64,000 nucleotides of DNA from Ponticoccus alexandrii (lineage in GTDB: Bacteria; Pseudomonadota; Alphaproteobacteria; Rhodobacterales; Rhodobacteraceae), in contig NZ_CP047169.1 of NCBI RefSeq assembly GCF_016806125.1, positions 121,075-185,074 on the forward strand. The letters are read 5' to 3'. Of the stretch, positions 35,768-46,570 are shown piece by piece. Positions within the stretch are counted from its first letter, which is position 1; each line of letters opens with the position of its first letter. The translations under genes and the position numbers were made by a program. The notes under the pieces are model-generated. The model did no database searches, was not told where the DNA came from, and saw only the letters and a list, made by a program, of their open reading frames with translations.

Positions 35768-36991
35768 ATGAGTTACGCACCCATCGCGCCCTTCCGGCGC
35801 GTGCTGGACCGTGCCGCACTGGCACGCAACGCCCGGGCGTCGGGCGGCCCCGAAGCCGTCGACAAATGGGAAGCCCTGCGCCTGCTGGGTCAGGCCCGCG
35901 AGGCCTTTGGCCTCTCGCATCAGGCGCTCTGCGTCTTGCAGGCGTTGGTCAGCTTTCACCCCGACACGATGCTTCGTCAAGGCGCTCCGGCAGTGGTTCA
36001 TCCGGCCAATGCCACGATCTGCGAGCGCCTTGCCGGGATGCCCTGTTCGACCATGCGGCGGCATGTGGCGCGGCTGGTCGACGCCGGAGTGATCCTGCGC
36101 CGCGACAGCCCCAACGGCAAGCGCTACGCCCGCCGGATCGCCGGCGCCAAGGTCGCCTATGGCTTCGACCTCTCGCCCCTGCGCGCCCGCATCGAAGAAT
36201 TTCGGGCCGCCGCAGAGGAAGCCTCTGTCGCCGCCCAACGGCTGCGGCAGGCCCGAGACTGCGCCAAGCTGATGCTGCGCGACCTTCAGGGGCTGCTGAC
36301 GCTGTCGGATGCCTGCACCGACCCCCGCCGCGACGCTCTGGACGACCTTGCCCGACTCTCGGCCCGCCGCCTGCGGTGCAAGCTTGGACTAGCCGATCTC
36401 GAAACTCTGCACGCGGATCTCGCGCAGGCGCTGGTCTTGGCAGAGGCCTTGATCCCAGTGGAAAACCCCTCTGAACCAGCAGAAGTGAGCACCAGGGATG
36501 CTGAAATCGAGCAGCACCAACAGAGGATAAATAAAGAATCCTTTGAAAGCATAGAAGATGTGGAGAAAAGCCGTGAATCAGGGTCTGGTTCTTCTGCCCG
36601 ACCCACGACCCGCTCTCGAATGCCCGCATCGATACCCTCTAAAAGCGACGAGGCGGTCAGCCTTTCGGATATTCTAACCCGTTGTCCGGATGTTCAGGCC
36701 TTCGCCCCGGAAAGGGTGCACGACTGGCCATCGCTCCTGCGTGCCTGTGACGCGATCCGACCCATGCTCGGCCTCGAAACGCGGCTTTGGCTGAGGGCGC
36801 GCCAAACCCTCGGGGCAGGGGGCGCGGCTGTCGCGTTGGCAGTGATCCTTCAACGCTTCTCAGTTCTCAGAAATCCGGGCGGATATCTTGCGCATCTGGT
36901 GTCGCAAGGCGCCGCAGGGCAGTTTCAGCCCCGCTTTCTGCTGAGGACAGTGCCGCCGCCCAGAGACGCGGGGCGATGTTCACAGCTGTGA
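35768..36991 (+). CDS. repC: replication initiator RepC
   Basis: A 407-residue RepC: N-terminal winged-helix part 'WEALRLLGQAREAFGLSHQALCVLQALVSFHP...VVHPANATICERLAGMP' and C-terminal part 'LETRLWLRARQTLGAGGAAVALAVILQRF...NPGGYLAHL', both typical. It starts replication at an origin normally inside repC itself. The ATG at 35768 or a GTG at 35756 is possible; neither has a clear ribosome site. The linker (about residues 250-305) is Ser/Glu-rich. The final codons lie inside a parS site. Confidence 0.93.
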   Translation: MSYAPIAPFRRVLDRAALARNARASGGPEAVDKWEALRLLGQAREAFGLSHQALCVLQALVSFHPDTMLRQGAPAVVHPANATICERLAGMPCSTMRRHVARLVDAGVILRRDSPNGKRYARRIAGAKVAYGFDLSPLRARIEEFRAAAEEASVAAQRLRQARDCAKLMLRDLQGLLTLSDACTDPRRDALDDLARLSARRLRCKLGLADLETLHADLAQALVLAEALIPVENPSEPAEVSTRDAEIEQHQQRINKESFESIEDVEKSRESGSGSSARPTTRSRMPASIPSKSDEAVSLSDILTRCPDVQAFAPERVHDWPSLLRACDAIRPMLGLETRLWLRARQTLGAGGAAVALAVILQRFSVLRNPGGYLAHLVSQGAAGQFQPRFLLRTVPPPRDAGRCSQL

Positions 36992-36993
36992 AC
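36978..36993. promoter_or_regulatory. parS-like centromere site 1, overlapping the repC stop
   Basis: GTTCACAGCTGTGAAC is a perfect 16-bp palindrome of the type bound by RepB in repABC plasmids (GTTnnCnGCnGnnAAC). The repC stop codon TGA (36989-36991) lies within it. Confidence 0.85.
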
Positions 36994-37022
36994 ATGTGAA
37001 GTCGATGTACGCGCCGCGTGGT

Positions 37023-37038
37023 GTTCACAGCTGTGAAC
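37023..37038. promoter_or_regulatory. parS-like centromere site 2
   Basis: A second identical copy of GTTCACAGCTGTGAAC, 45 bp downstream of the first. Tandem parS copies after repC are usual in this plasmid group. Confidence 0.85.
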
Positions 37039-37736
37039 ATTGCATCTCGGTCAAACCATTACGCCTCTGCAAAGTGGAGAGCCGCGAAAGGAGCGGGTCA
37101 GCTATTGGTCCAATCCAGACAAAAACCGAGGTTGTCAGGGGTTTGACCGGGGGTGACTTGCGCCCTTCTAGGCTATCTTTCGAAGTTGATGAGGATGGGG
37201 CCTTAACGGCGAAGCCGCTACGAGAAGGGCCGGGCTCTTTCCCGAGAGTGATCTTTAGTTCCCTGATCCCGTTGCCTGATGATGGGTGCGAATCACGGCG
37301 TCGCGGATCTTCTGGCTGGCGTGAGGCGCCAGGTCAACTTCGGTCGAGGCCACCATGATCGTCTTCCAAAGACTGGCCAACCTCATGAGCGAGAGGTGAG
37401 GACGGGACTGTGTGCCGAAGTCCGTCGGTCGTTGAGCCAAGGCGCATGGAAACCTGTGGTCCGGAAAGCTCTATCAAGATCAGGGTGGTGCTTGGTTCGG
37501 TTGGGCGCGTGCGGCGTGTGGGCCGTCGGGGTGAATCGCTTGATGGAAGACCGATCTTCGCCCGAGAGGCAGCCGCGGGGCCAGCCGGTTTTCATCGCAG
37601 ATGGTGGCGCGAAGGTGGCGTTCGCTGTGGCCCCTTTTTTCAACACTTCTGAGCGTCCCTCACGGGATTGCCCTTTGCCGGTGCTCGGGGGCGTCACGGT
37701 GTGTCGACGGACCTCATGAAGCGAACACAGCGCGTG
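37039..37736. other. 698-bp region after repABC without a recognised gene
   Basis: Small open frames exist on both strands (for example minus 37383-37697, 104 residues, Arg/Pro/Ser-rich; minus 37255-37440), but none has a family motif or clear ribosome site. The base make-up looks like decayed sequence at the edge of the replication module. Confidence 0.45.
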
Positions 37737-38624
37737 TCAGAGCGGGTCGGCTGCGAGCTGCTCGCGCACATGGCCGATGATGGCGTCAATCATCGGGATG
37801 CTCGGCGCGCCGGGCGGACGGATAGCGTAATACGAAACAGGGACTTCGGGACTGAAGGGCACGGTCACAAGCCCCGCATCCGCCGCCCGGATGGAGATCT
37901 GGTCGACGATGGCGACACCCAGACCCTGCGCTGCGAAATGACAGCAGTTGAGCATCGAGGTCTCGACCGTGCTTGACGGTCCGACGTTCGCGGTAGAAAG
38001 CGCGCAGTCGAAGGCGATGCGCACCGGAGAGTTGCGCCCGGGGATCAGGATGCGCCGCCCCACCAGATCGTTGGGGGTACAGGTCTTCAGCGTTGCGATG
38101 GGATCCTCGGGACGCACCGCGACCACCGCGTTCCTCTGGTGAAGCCGGACAGCGCGGTCATCCATGCGCTGGCGCCGATAGACAAAGCCGATGTCGTATT
38201 GCGCGTTGTCGACCATCTCCCAGATGTGGCGGCTGTTCTCGACGTCGATGACCAGCGGCACGTTCTCGCGCTGGCCGATCACCGCGCTGATCGCGTTCTG
38301 AAGGTAGGGCCGGACCAGCGATGTCACCGTTCCGATCCGGATGACGATGTTCTTGTGCGCCCGGATGTCCTCTGCCGCCTGCGCGATCTGGTCGAGCCCG
38401 AGATACAGGCGCTCGACCTCGCGATAGAGCATCAGGGCCTCTGGCGTCGGATCAAGCCGTGCGCCGCGCCGATTGAACAGCTGCATCGACAGGGTGTCTT
38501 CCAGATCGCGGATCAGCCGGCTGACCGCGGGCTGCGTCACATGCATCACGTCGGCGGCCGAGGTGATGCCACCCGTCATCATGACGCTGCGGAATGCTTC
38601 GATCTGTCGGTGGCGCAAGTGCAT
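37737..38624 (-). CDS. LysR-family regulator, divergent from a decayed importer gene
   Basis: A 295-residue LysR protein: HTH 'LRHRQIEAFRSVMMTGGITSAADVMHVTQPAVSRLIRDLED', effector domain 'VVAVRPEDPIATLKTCTPNDLVGRRILI' and 'CHFAAQGLGVAIVDQISI'. Complete length. It faces an ABC substrate-binding pseudogene across a 133-bp gap, so it probably once controlled that importer and may now have no local target. Confidence 0.88.
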   Translation of the reverse strand: MHLRHRQIEAFRSVMMTGGITSAADVMHVTQPAVSRLIRDLEDTLSMQLFNRRGARLDPTPEALMLYREVERLYLGLDQIAQAAEDIRAHKNIVIRIGTVTSLVRPYLQNAISAVIGQRENVPLVIDVENSRHIWEMVDNAQYDIGFVYRRQRMDDRAVRLHQRNAVVAVRPEDPIATLKTCTPNDLVGRRILIPGRNSPVRIAFDCALSTANVGPSSTVETSMLNCCHFAAQGLGVAIVDQISIRAADAGLVTVPFSPEVPVSYYAIRPPGAPSIPMIDAIIGHVREQLAADPL

Positions 38625-38757
38625 GATGTCTCCAATTCATAACATTCGGTTATGATAAGCGCATCAGATACAATTTCATTACGCATGTGAAGAGGTCTAG
38701 CCTGCACGCTGCCCAGAGGTAGGCAATGGGCACGACATCGAACGGGGGCTTTCCCAA

Positions 38758-39810
38758 ATGAGATTTGTTGCCATGGCTGCGCTGCTTGCGGCCTCGACCA
38801 CCTTGATGGACCCGCAGTTCTAGGTGCTCGGCCCAACAGTGCGATGGCGAGAGACATTTTCGACGGGCTGGTGAACCAGGACGAGAAACAGCAGATCGTG
38901 CCCGGTCTCGCCAGCGAGTGGACGATCGTCGACGACACGACGTGGGACTTCACCCTGCGCGACGGTGTGACGTTCCATGAGGGCAGCGACTTCATCGCCG
39001 AGGACGTGATGGCCAGCATCAACCGCGTGCCCATGGCGTCGACCAACAGCCCCAGTTCGTTCATGCCCTACGTCAAGGCGATCAACGGGGTCTAGGCCAC
39101 AGGTCCGCTGACCGTGCGCATCACCACGGCCGAGCCGACGCCGCTGCTGCTGAACAACCTCAGCCGCATCGCGATCCTGCCCGCCGAGAGCGCCGAGCTC
39201 ACGACCGAACAGATGAACGCGGGGCAGGGGGGGCGGCACCGGGCCGTTCAAGTTCGTCTGGTGGGTGCCGGACGGTGACGTGCAGGTTGCGCGTAACGAG
39301 GATTACCGGGCAGAGGCCGCCGCGCGGGAAGACGTGGCCTTCAAGGCTTCAAGAACAACAGCGCCCGGGTCGCGGCCATGCTGTCGGGCGATGTCGACAT
39401 GATCGAAAGCATCCGCACCGCCGGCACCCGCCGCCTTGGGCAATCGGAGGAGATCGAGGGCGTCTCGGTCGCGTGTAATCGCGTGATGTACCTGCACATG
39501 GATCTGGACCGCGAGGAAGCGCCCTTTGCCACGTACGCCGAAGGCAAGAACCCGCTGCGCGATCTGCGCGCTGTCGCTTTCGCTGAACCGCGAAGCCAAC
39601 GTCGACCGGTTCATGGACGGGCAGGGCGTGCCTGCGGGTCAGGTCGTGCCCGAGGGCTATTTCGGCTACAATTCCAACATCGCCGTCGATCCCTATGACC
39701 CCGATCAGGCCAAGGCGCTGCTGGCCGAGGCGGGCTATCCCGACGGCTTCAAGCTGACCTTCCACGCCTCGAATGACCGTTATCCCAACGACCGCCGGGT
39801 GGCAGGTCAA
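38758..39810 (+). pseudogene. family 5 ABC substrate-binding protein, decayed
   Basis: Fragments in all three frames add up to an SBP_bac_5 protein: signal-like start 'MRFVAMAALLAAS', 'IVPGLASEWTIVDDTTWDFTLRDG', 'GTGPFKFVWWVPDGDVQVARNEDY', 'VAAMLSGDVDMIESI', 'YNSNIAVDPYDPDQAKALLAEA'. In-frame TAG codons at 38821 and 39093, a frameshift in a G run at about 39225-39236 and at least two more shifts break it, and the 3' third is gone, replaced by an IS fragment. This was a third peptide-type importer locus in the window. Confidence 0.85.
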
Positions 39811-39819
39811 ACGCCATGA

Positions 39820-39966
39820 GACTTGGATGCATAGCCGATCCGTTCACAAACCCGTTCGAGCGTTTGCACGATGTCTTCGTCGCGGCAGGAGAACCTGGGG
39901 ACAGCCGCCGGGCAGAACCGAGAATGGTTATCCACGATGGTCAAGGTATTGCTGGCAATCGATCTT
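39820..39966 (-). pseudogene. IS3-family orfB fragment
   Basis: The minus strand reads 'NTLTIVDNHSRFCPAAVPRF' and 'RDEDIVQTLERVCERIGY', a segment of the IS3 OrfB DDE domain with the first catalytic Asp (IVD). It is cut at both ends and sits at the broken end of the binding-protein pseudogene, so it marks the deletion point. Confidence 0.6.
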
Positions 39967-39969
39967 CCA

Positions 39970-40887
39970 TTACCGGGTCAGACGTTGCCGCATGATTTCG
40001 CCGAAACTTGTCGCAGCACCCGACAGGCTGTGGCCTTCGAGATGCAGGAATGCGAACTCGTAGTCCAGCCGCGAGCCGTGGATTGCGCGGTGCGTCAGGC
40101 GGCGGCTGTCGAAGTTCTCGACCACGTAGGACGGAAAGATCACGATCCCCAGTCCATTCGACGCCATGCCCATGGCCGTGGTGATGATCGAGACCTCGAT
40201 GGCCTTTTGCAGGTCGACCTGCATGTTCTGCGTTACGACCTTGTACATGTGCCCGAGGCCGCCGGTGGACCGCAGGCTGATCAACTTGTAGGGCGTCAGA
40301 TCTTCCCAGCGAATGACATCGGCCTCTTCAAGCGGATGGCCGGGCGAGAAGCCCACCGACATCTGCTGCTCGACCTGAAGGATGCGCGTGGTTTCGAACT
40401 CTGCCGGGAAATTGTGGTCCTGTCCGATCATGCCGCCGATGATCCCGAACTCGGCCGATCCGGTGCGGATGTACCGGATCATGTCCTTGCGACGACAGTC
40501 GTAATACTCGATCTGCACCATCGGATTGCGTTCCGAAAAGGTGGCAAGGACCGGCGGGATGAGGGTCGAGGACAGGTGCGGGGCCGCCGTCATCCAGAGA
40601 CGGCCCCGCTCGCCCTTTGCCATTTGCCGCAGGTCCGAGACGGAGCGCCGGACCTGCTCCAGGATGGCTTCCGCCATCTCCCTGAACTCCCGCCCCTCGA
40701 CCGTGAGATGCAGCCTGCGCGTCGTGCGGTCGAAGAGTTTGACCCCAAGCTTCAGTTCGAGATCGGCGATCCGCTTGCTCAGCGCCGACTGCGTGACGTG
40801 CAGGTTCTCTGCCGCAAGCGTGAAGCTGGCGGAATTCGCCAGCTCGACGAAGGTTTGCAGATCCTTGGTGGAAAATTGCTCGTCCAT
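39970..40887 (-). CDS. LysR-family regulator (end of operon 2)
   Basis: A 305-residue LysR protein: 'FSTKDLQTFVELANSASFTLAAENLHVTQSALSKRIADLELKLGVKLFDRTTRRLHLT' HTH, then effector domain with 'WMTAAPHLSSTLIPPVLATF' and 'MGMASNGLGIVIFPSYVVENF'. The ATG at 40887 is preferred to a longer reading to 40956, which overlaps the amidohydrolase stop. It lies 61 bp after the M20 gene on the same strand and may regulate the importer operon. Confidence 0.87.
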   Translation of the reverse strand: MDEQFSTKDLQTFVELANSASFTLAAENLHVTQSALSKRIADLELKLGVKLFDRTTRRLHLTVEGREFREMAEAILEQVRRSVSDLRQMAKGERGRLWMTAAPHLSSTLIPPVLATFSERNPMVQIEYYDCRRKDMIRYIRTGSAEFGIIGGMIGQDHNFPAEFETTRILQVEQQMSVGFSPGHPLEEADVIRWEDLTPYKLISLRSTGGLGHMYKVVTQNMQVDLQKAIEVSIITTAMGMASNGLGIVIFPSYVVENFDSRRLTHRAIHGSRLDYEFAFLHLEGHSLSGAATSFGEIMRQRLTR

Positions 40888-40948
40888 GTCGCTCTGTCTT
40901 GGGGCGATCCCGCCCGTTTTGGCAAGACCATAGCGGTGGGGGCTTCGG

Positions 40949-42403
40949 TCAGACAACCTCTCGCGGCGGCTGCGGTTCGACTCCGTCCGGGATGGGCGAG
41001 ACGTAGCGCTTGCCGTTCAGGCGTTCCTGCCATTCGGCGCGGGCGCGCCTGAGCACCTCGGGATCGGTGAGCATCTCGAGGCCGGTCGCGGCCAGCGCCT
41101 TGCCGGCGTGGATCATCGCCTTGTGCGCGCCCGGGCTCTTGCCCTGAGCCACCACCTGCCAGGTATGAAGCGGCGTGCCGAGCGCCCATGTGGCGGTCCA
41201 GCATTGCACGGTGGGCGCCAGCCAGCTCACGTCGCCCACGTCGGTCGAACCGGCACGGTGATGCGGGGCGCCCTCGAACTGGCGAATCCCGGTGTGCAGG
41301 GCGGCGTCCGGATCGATCCGGTTCAGGACCGCGTCCTTCTGGGCGTGATAGAGCTTGGTGCTGGCCTCCACCGCGCCCTCGGGGAAGGTCGCCTGGATCC
41401 TGCGGGCGAAGGCGTGATCCTCGGCGTCGAAGGGCACCGGACCCAGGGCCACCAGCTTGTCGTGGATCACCTGCTCCAGCACGGTGTTCGGCACGAGGTT
41501 GGATGTGCCCCGGTCCACGGAGATGATGGCCTCGGTGCCGGTCATCAGGGCTGCACCGCGCGCCACGTCGTTGACCCGCTCGATGACTTCGAGCGCCGTG
41601 GTCACGTCCTGCGCACGGACGTAGTAAAGCGACTCTGCCCGGGCCTGCACCACGTTGGGGGAGGACCCGCCGGTGTCGGTGATTGCATAGTGCATGCGGA
41701 CATCTGGGGGCACGTGCTCGCGCAGGAAATTGACGCCGACGTTCATCAGTTCCATCGCGTCGAGCGCGCTGCGGCCCAGATGCGCCGAGTGGCTGGCATG
41801 GGCGGCGCGACCCTCGAACCGGTAGTAGACGCTCATGACGGCGAGGTTGGTGTTGGAGCGCGCGCCGGTGATCGGGGCAGGGTGCCATGTCAGCGCCGCG
41901 TCCACGTCGTCGAACAGTCCCTCGCGGGCCATGAAGGCCTTGCCGGAGCCGCCTTCCTCGCCGGGGCAGCCGTAGTAGCGGACCCTGACCGGAATGCCTT
42001 GCTCTTCCGCCACGCGCGCCAGCGTGGCCGCGGCCAGCATCGCGCCGCTTCCCAGCAGGTTGTGCCCGCAGCCGTGACCAGTGCCACCGGTGACGATCGG
42101 GTCATGGTGATCCAGCCCGGCCTTCTGGCTCAGCCCGGACAGGGCGTCGAACTCGCCAAGAAAGGCGATCACGGGGCCTTCGCTTCCGCGTTCCGCAACG
42201 AAGGCGGTTTCGATCCCGGCGGCGTTGCGGGTGATCTTGAAGCCGTGCTTTTCCATGACGGCGATCTGCGCCTGACAGGATTTGCGCTCGACAAAGCGCA
42301 GTTCCGCGTGGCCCCAGATCTCGTCGCTGACAGCGGTGAAGTCATCGCGCAACGTGTCGGCCATTTCGACGATGCGCGCTTGCGGGTTTCCGCCCTTGGT
42401 CAT
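40949..42403 (-). CDS. M20-family amidohydrolase, AbgB-like (operon 2)
   Basis: A 484-residue enzyme with 'GTGHGCGHNLLGSGAMLAAA' metal site, 'CPGEEGGSGKAFMA' and 'GSTDVGDVSWLAPTVQ'. It is plainly paralogous to the enzyme at 20150 ('AHLGRSALDAMELMNVGVNFLREH' versus 'AHLGRSGLDAVELMNVGANYLREH'). GGAGG is eight bases upstream of the ATG at 42403. It follows the binding-protein gene after 77 bp, repeating the importer plus amidohydrolase theme. Probable reaction: hydrolysis of an imported N-acyl or aroyl amino acid. Confidence 0.9.
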   Translation of the reverse strand: MTKGGNPQARIVEMADTLRDDFTAVSDEIWGHAELRFVERKSCQAQIAVMEKHGFKITRNAAGIETAFVAERGSEGPVIAFLGEFDALSGLSQKAGLDHHDPIVTGGTGHGCGHNLLGSGAMLAAATLARVAEEQGIPVRVRYYGCPGEEGGSGKAFMAREGLFDDVDAALTWHPAPITGARSNTNLAVMSVYYRFEGRAAHASHSAHLGRSALDAMELMNVGVNFLREHVPPDVRMHYAITDTGGSSPNVVQARAESLYYVRAQDVTTALEVIERVNDVARGAALMTGTEAIISVDRGTSNLVPNTVLEQVIHDKLVALGPVPFDAEDHAFARRIQATFPEGAVEASTKLYHAQKDAVLNRIDPDAALHTGIRQFEGAPHHRAGSTDVGDVSWLAPTVQCWTATWALGTPLHTWQVVAQGKSPGAHKAMIHAGKALAATGLEMLTDPEVLRRARAEWQERLNGKRYVSPIPDGVEPQPPREVV

Positions 42404-42480
42404 TTGGGTTGCCTCCATTCGGCAGATAAAAACGGGGCGGCATTCCGCCATGCCGCCCCTTTCGAAGACCCGGTCAGGTC

Positions 42481-44025
42481 TTATTCGGCTTTGGACACTT
42501 CCCAGGCACGCGGGAAGGACTGCCACACCGGCTTGCCCTCGACCTCGGAGGTCGCGACCCAACTGTAGACGAGGTTGTACATGAAGACGGCCGGCATCTG
42601 GTCGAGCATCAGTTCGTGCATCTCGTCGAAGATCTTCTGGCGTTCCGCCTGATCCAGCGTGGTGAAGGACTTCTCCATCAGTTCCATCGCTTTCGGATCA
42701 TCCCAGAGCTTGCCCTTGTCGGCGTCCTTGTCGCCGATGAAGAAGGCGTAGGTCAGCGAGGGATCGAAACGCGGGCCGATCGAGACCGAGAGAAGCTGGC
42801 CTTCGCCGTTGCGGCGCCGGTCGGTCTGGGTGGCATAGTCGAGCACGTCGATCTGTGCGTTCAGACCCACCTGCTGCATCATCGCCTGAGCCACGATGGC
42901 AGAGGCGTAGCTGGGCACGTTGCCGCGCTTGTTGGCGATGATCGAGATCCGCTCGCCATTGTAGCCGGCGTCCTGAAGGCGCTTCTTGGCGCTTTCGGGA
43001 TCGTAGGCGCGGCGCTTTTTCTGCACGTCGGAGTAATAGGCCGAGTCCACGCTGATCATCGACATGTTTGGCACGCCGACGCCATGCGAGGCGATCTCGA
43101 CCAGCTGATCGAAGTCGATCGCCTCCGCGATGGCGCGGCGGATCTCGACCTTCTCCAGAAGCGGGTCGCGGATCTGGAAGTACATCACGTTGTTGCCGAA
43201 GTTGCGCACGTTATAGAGCGCCATGTTCGGGTCGTCCTTGAACTCCGGCAGCAGGTCCGGAGAGATCGAGGCCACGTCGATCGCATTGGACCGCAGACCC
43301 GCAGAGACGGCGGCCGCGTCCGGAATGACCATGAAACGCACCTTGTCGACCAGCGGCTTCTTCGCACCGACAAGGCCGTCGGGCTCGGTCGCGCCATCAA
43401 GGGGGGCGTAGTCCTCGAAGGCGACGAGGTCCACGAACTCACCCTTGCGCCACTCGCTCCACTGGAAGGGGCCGGTGCCGATGGGGGCGACCCAGTTTCC
43501 GTCGGCATCGACCGAGGCGGGGTGCAGGATGCCGGTCTGGCCGCATTCGGGGCGCGCCATGAGGGCAAGGAAGACGGCCGACGGGGTGTCGGTCTTCATC
43601 ACGATGGTCTTGTCGTCGGGCGCCTCGACCGAGGTCACTTCGAGATTGCGCGAGCCGTCGAAATCGCGGGCGCAGGCCCACTCGGTCGCCTCGTCCATGT
43701 AGTGGTTCCAGCTCCACAGCACCTCTTTCGAGGTCAGCGGTTTACCGTTGTGGAAGGTCACACCGTCGCGCAGCGTGAAGGTGAAGGTGGTGCCGTCCTC
43801 GGAGACATCGACGGTCTCTGCCAGCATCGGAACCACTTCGGTCTGCTCGGTGTAGCCGACCAGACCCTCGACCACGTGGACCATGATCCCGTCCGAGTTG
43901 CCGTCCCGGTTGACGCCGGGGTGGCTGTCGCGCAGGTCGGCGTTCATCTGCACATTGAGCGTCTGGGCGGACAGCCCCGACGCGAGCGCGGTCAAGGCCG
44001 CGGCAGTTAACAATTTCGTCTTCAC
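42481..44025 (-). CDS. family 5 extracellular solute-binding protein (operon 2)
   Basis: A 514-residue periplasmic binding protein. Signal peptide 'KTKLLTAAALTALASGLSAQ'; SBP_bac_5 features 'FTFTLRDGVTFHNGKPLTSKEVLWSW', 'PIGTGPFQWSEWRKGEFVDLV', 'EKVEIRRAIAEAIDFDQLV'. A GTG start at 44025 follows GAGAGGAAG. It carries the ligand to the DppBC-like permeases encoded upstream in the same operon. Confidence 0.9.
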   Translation of the reverse strand: MKTKLLTAAALTALASGLSAQTLNVQMNADLRDSHPGVNRDGNSDGIMVHVVEGLVGYTEQTEVVPMLAETVDVSEDGTTFTFTLRDGVTFHNGKPLTSKEVLWSWNHYMDEATEWACARDFDGSRNLEVTSVEAPDDKTIVMKTDTPSAVFLALMARPECGQTGILHPASVDADGNWVAPIGTGPFQWSEWRKGEFVDLVAFEDYAPLDGATEPDGLVGAKKPLVDKVRFMVIPDAAAVSAGLRSNAIDVASISPDLLPEFKDDPNMALYNVRNFGNNVMYFQIRDPLLEKVEIRRAIAEAIDFDQLVEIASHGVGVPNMSMISVDSAYYSDVQKKRRAYDPESAKKRLQDAGYNGERISIIANKRGNVPSYASAIVAQAMMQQVGLNAQIDVLDYATQTDRRRNGEGQLLSVSIGPRFDPSLTYAFFIGDKDADKGKLWDDPKAMELMEKSFTTLDQAERQKIFDEMHELMLDQMPAVFMYNLVYSWVATSEVEGKPVWQSFPRAWEVSKAE

Positions 44026-44126
44026 GTAACACTTCCTCTCTCTGTTGGATTTCACCGGGCTTTGTGCCCGGTGTCTTGAAGGTCGCCAGACGGGGTCGTC
44101 GGCGACCCGCGACCGGAGGCACGCTT

Positions 44127-45751
<1,625 letters not shown>

Positions 45752-45755
<4 letters not shown>

Positions 45756-46570
45756 GATACACCTCTCATCTGCGGATCGAGCCGGTCGCGCAGCGCGTCG
45801 CCCAGAAGGTTGATGCCAAGGAGCGTGAGCGAGATGCAGAGCCCCGGGAAGATGCCAAGCCATGCGGCCTGTTCCAGATAGGGCCGGCCCCCGGCCAGCA
45901 TGTTGCCCCATGTCGGTGCGGGGGGCGGAACGCCGAGACCGAGGAAGCTCAGCGCGCTTTCCGACAGCAGCGCCCAGCCGAACATCGACGTGGACAGCAC
46001 GATGAGGGGCGCGAGGCAGTTGGGCAGGACGTGGCGCACCATGGTGTAAAGCTCACCATTGCCCATCACGCGCGAGGCCTCGATGAACTCGCGTTCACGC
46101 AGAGACAACACCGTGCCGCGCACCACGCGGGCCACCGACGGCGTGTAGGAAAAGCCCAGTGCGAAGATGATGCCGTATTTGTTCGCGCCAAAAACGGCCA
46201 GCAACCCCAGTGCGAGCAGCATCCCCGGAAAGGCCAGCAGCGCGTCGTTGACGGTCATGATGCCGCGGTCCAGCCAGCCGCGGGTGTAGCCGCTCAGCAG
46301 GCCGATGGTCGTGCCCATCAGCAGGGCCAGCCCGACCGTCAGGAACGAGATGGTGACGCTGGTCATCGCGCCGACCATCAGGCGGCTCATCACGTCGCGC
46401 CCGAATTCGTCGGTCCCCAGCGGAAACTCGGCCGATGGCGGGTGCAGGCGGGCCATCAGGTTGAGGCCCATCGGATCGTGGGGCGTCCAGAAGATCTGGA
46501 GCACGGACACCGCGAGCAGGGCTCCGATCAGGGCCGTGCCGATTGCGGCGTTTGCGGCAGGTCGTTTCAT
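45752..46570 (-). CDS. peptide-type ABC importer permease, DppC-like (operon 2)
   Basis: A 272-residue permease with 'HDPMGLNLMARLHPPSAEFPLGTDEFGRDVMSRL' and the EAA loop 'SESALSFLGLGVPPPAPTWGNML'. Its ATG overlaps the DppB-like stop by 4 bp, and its own stop overlaps the ATPase start. Confidence 0.92.
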
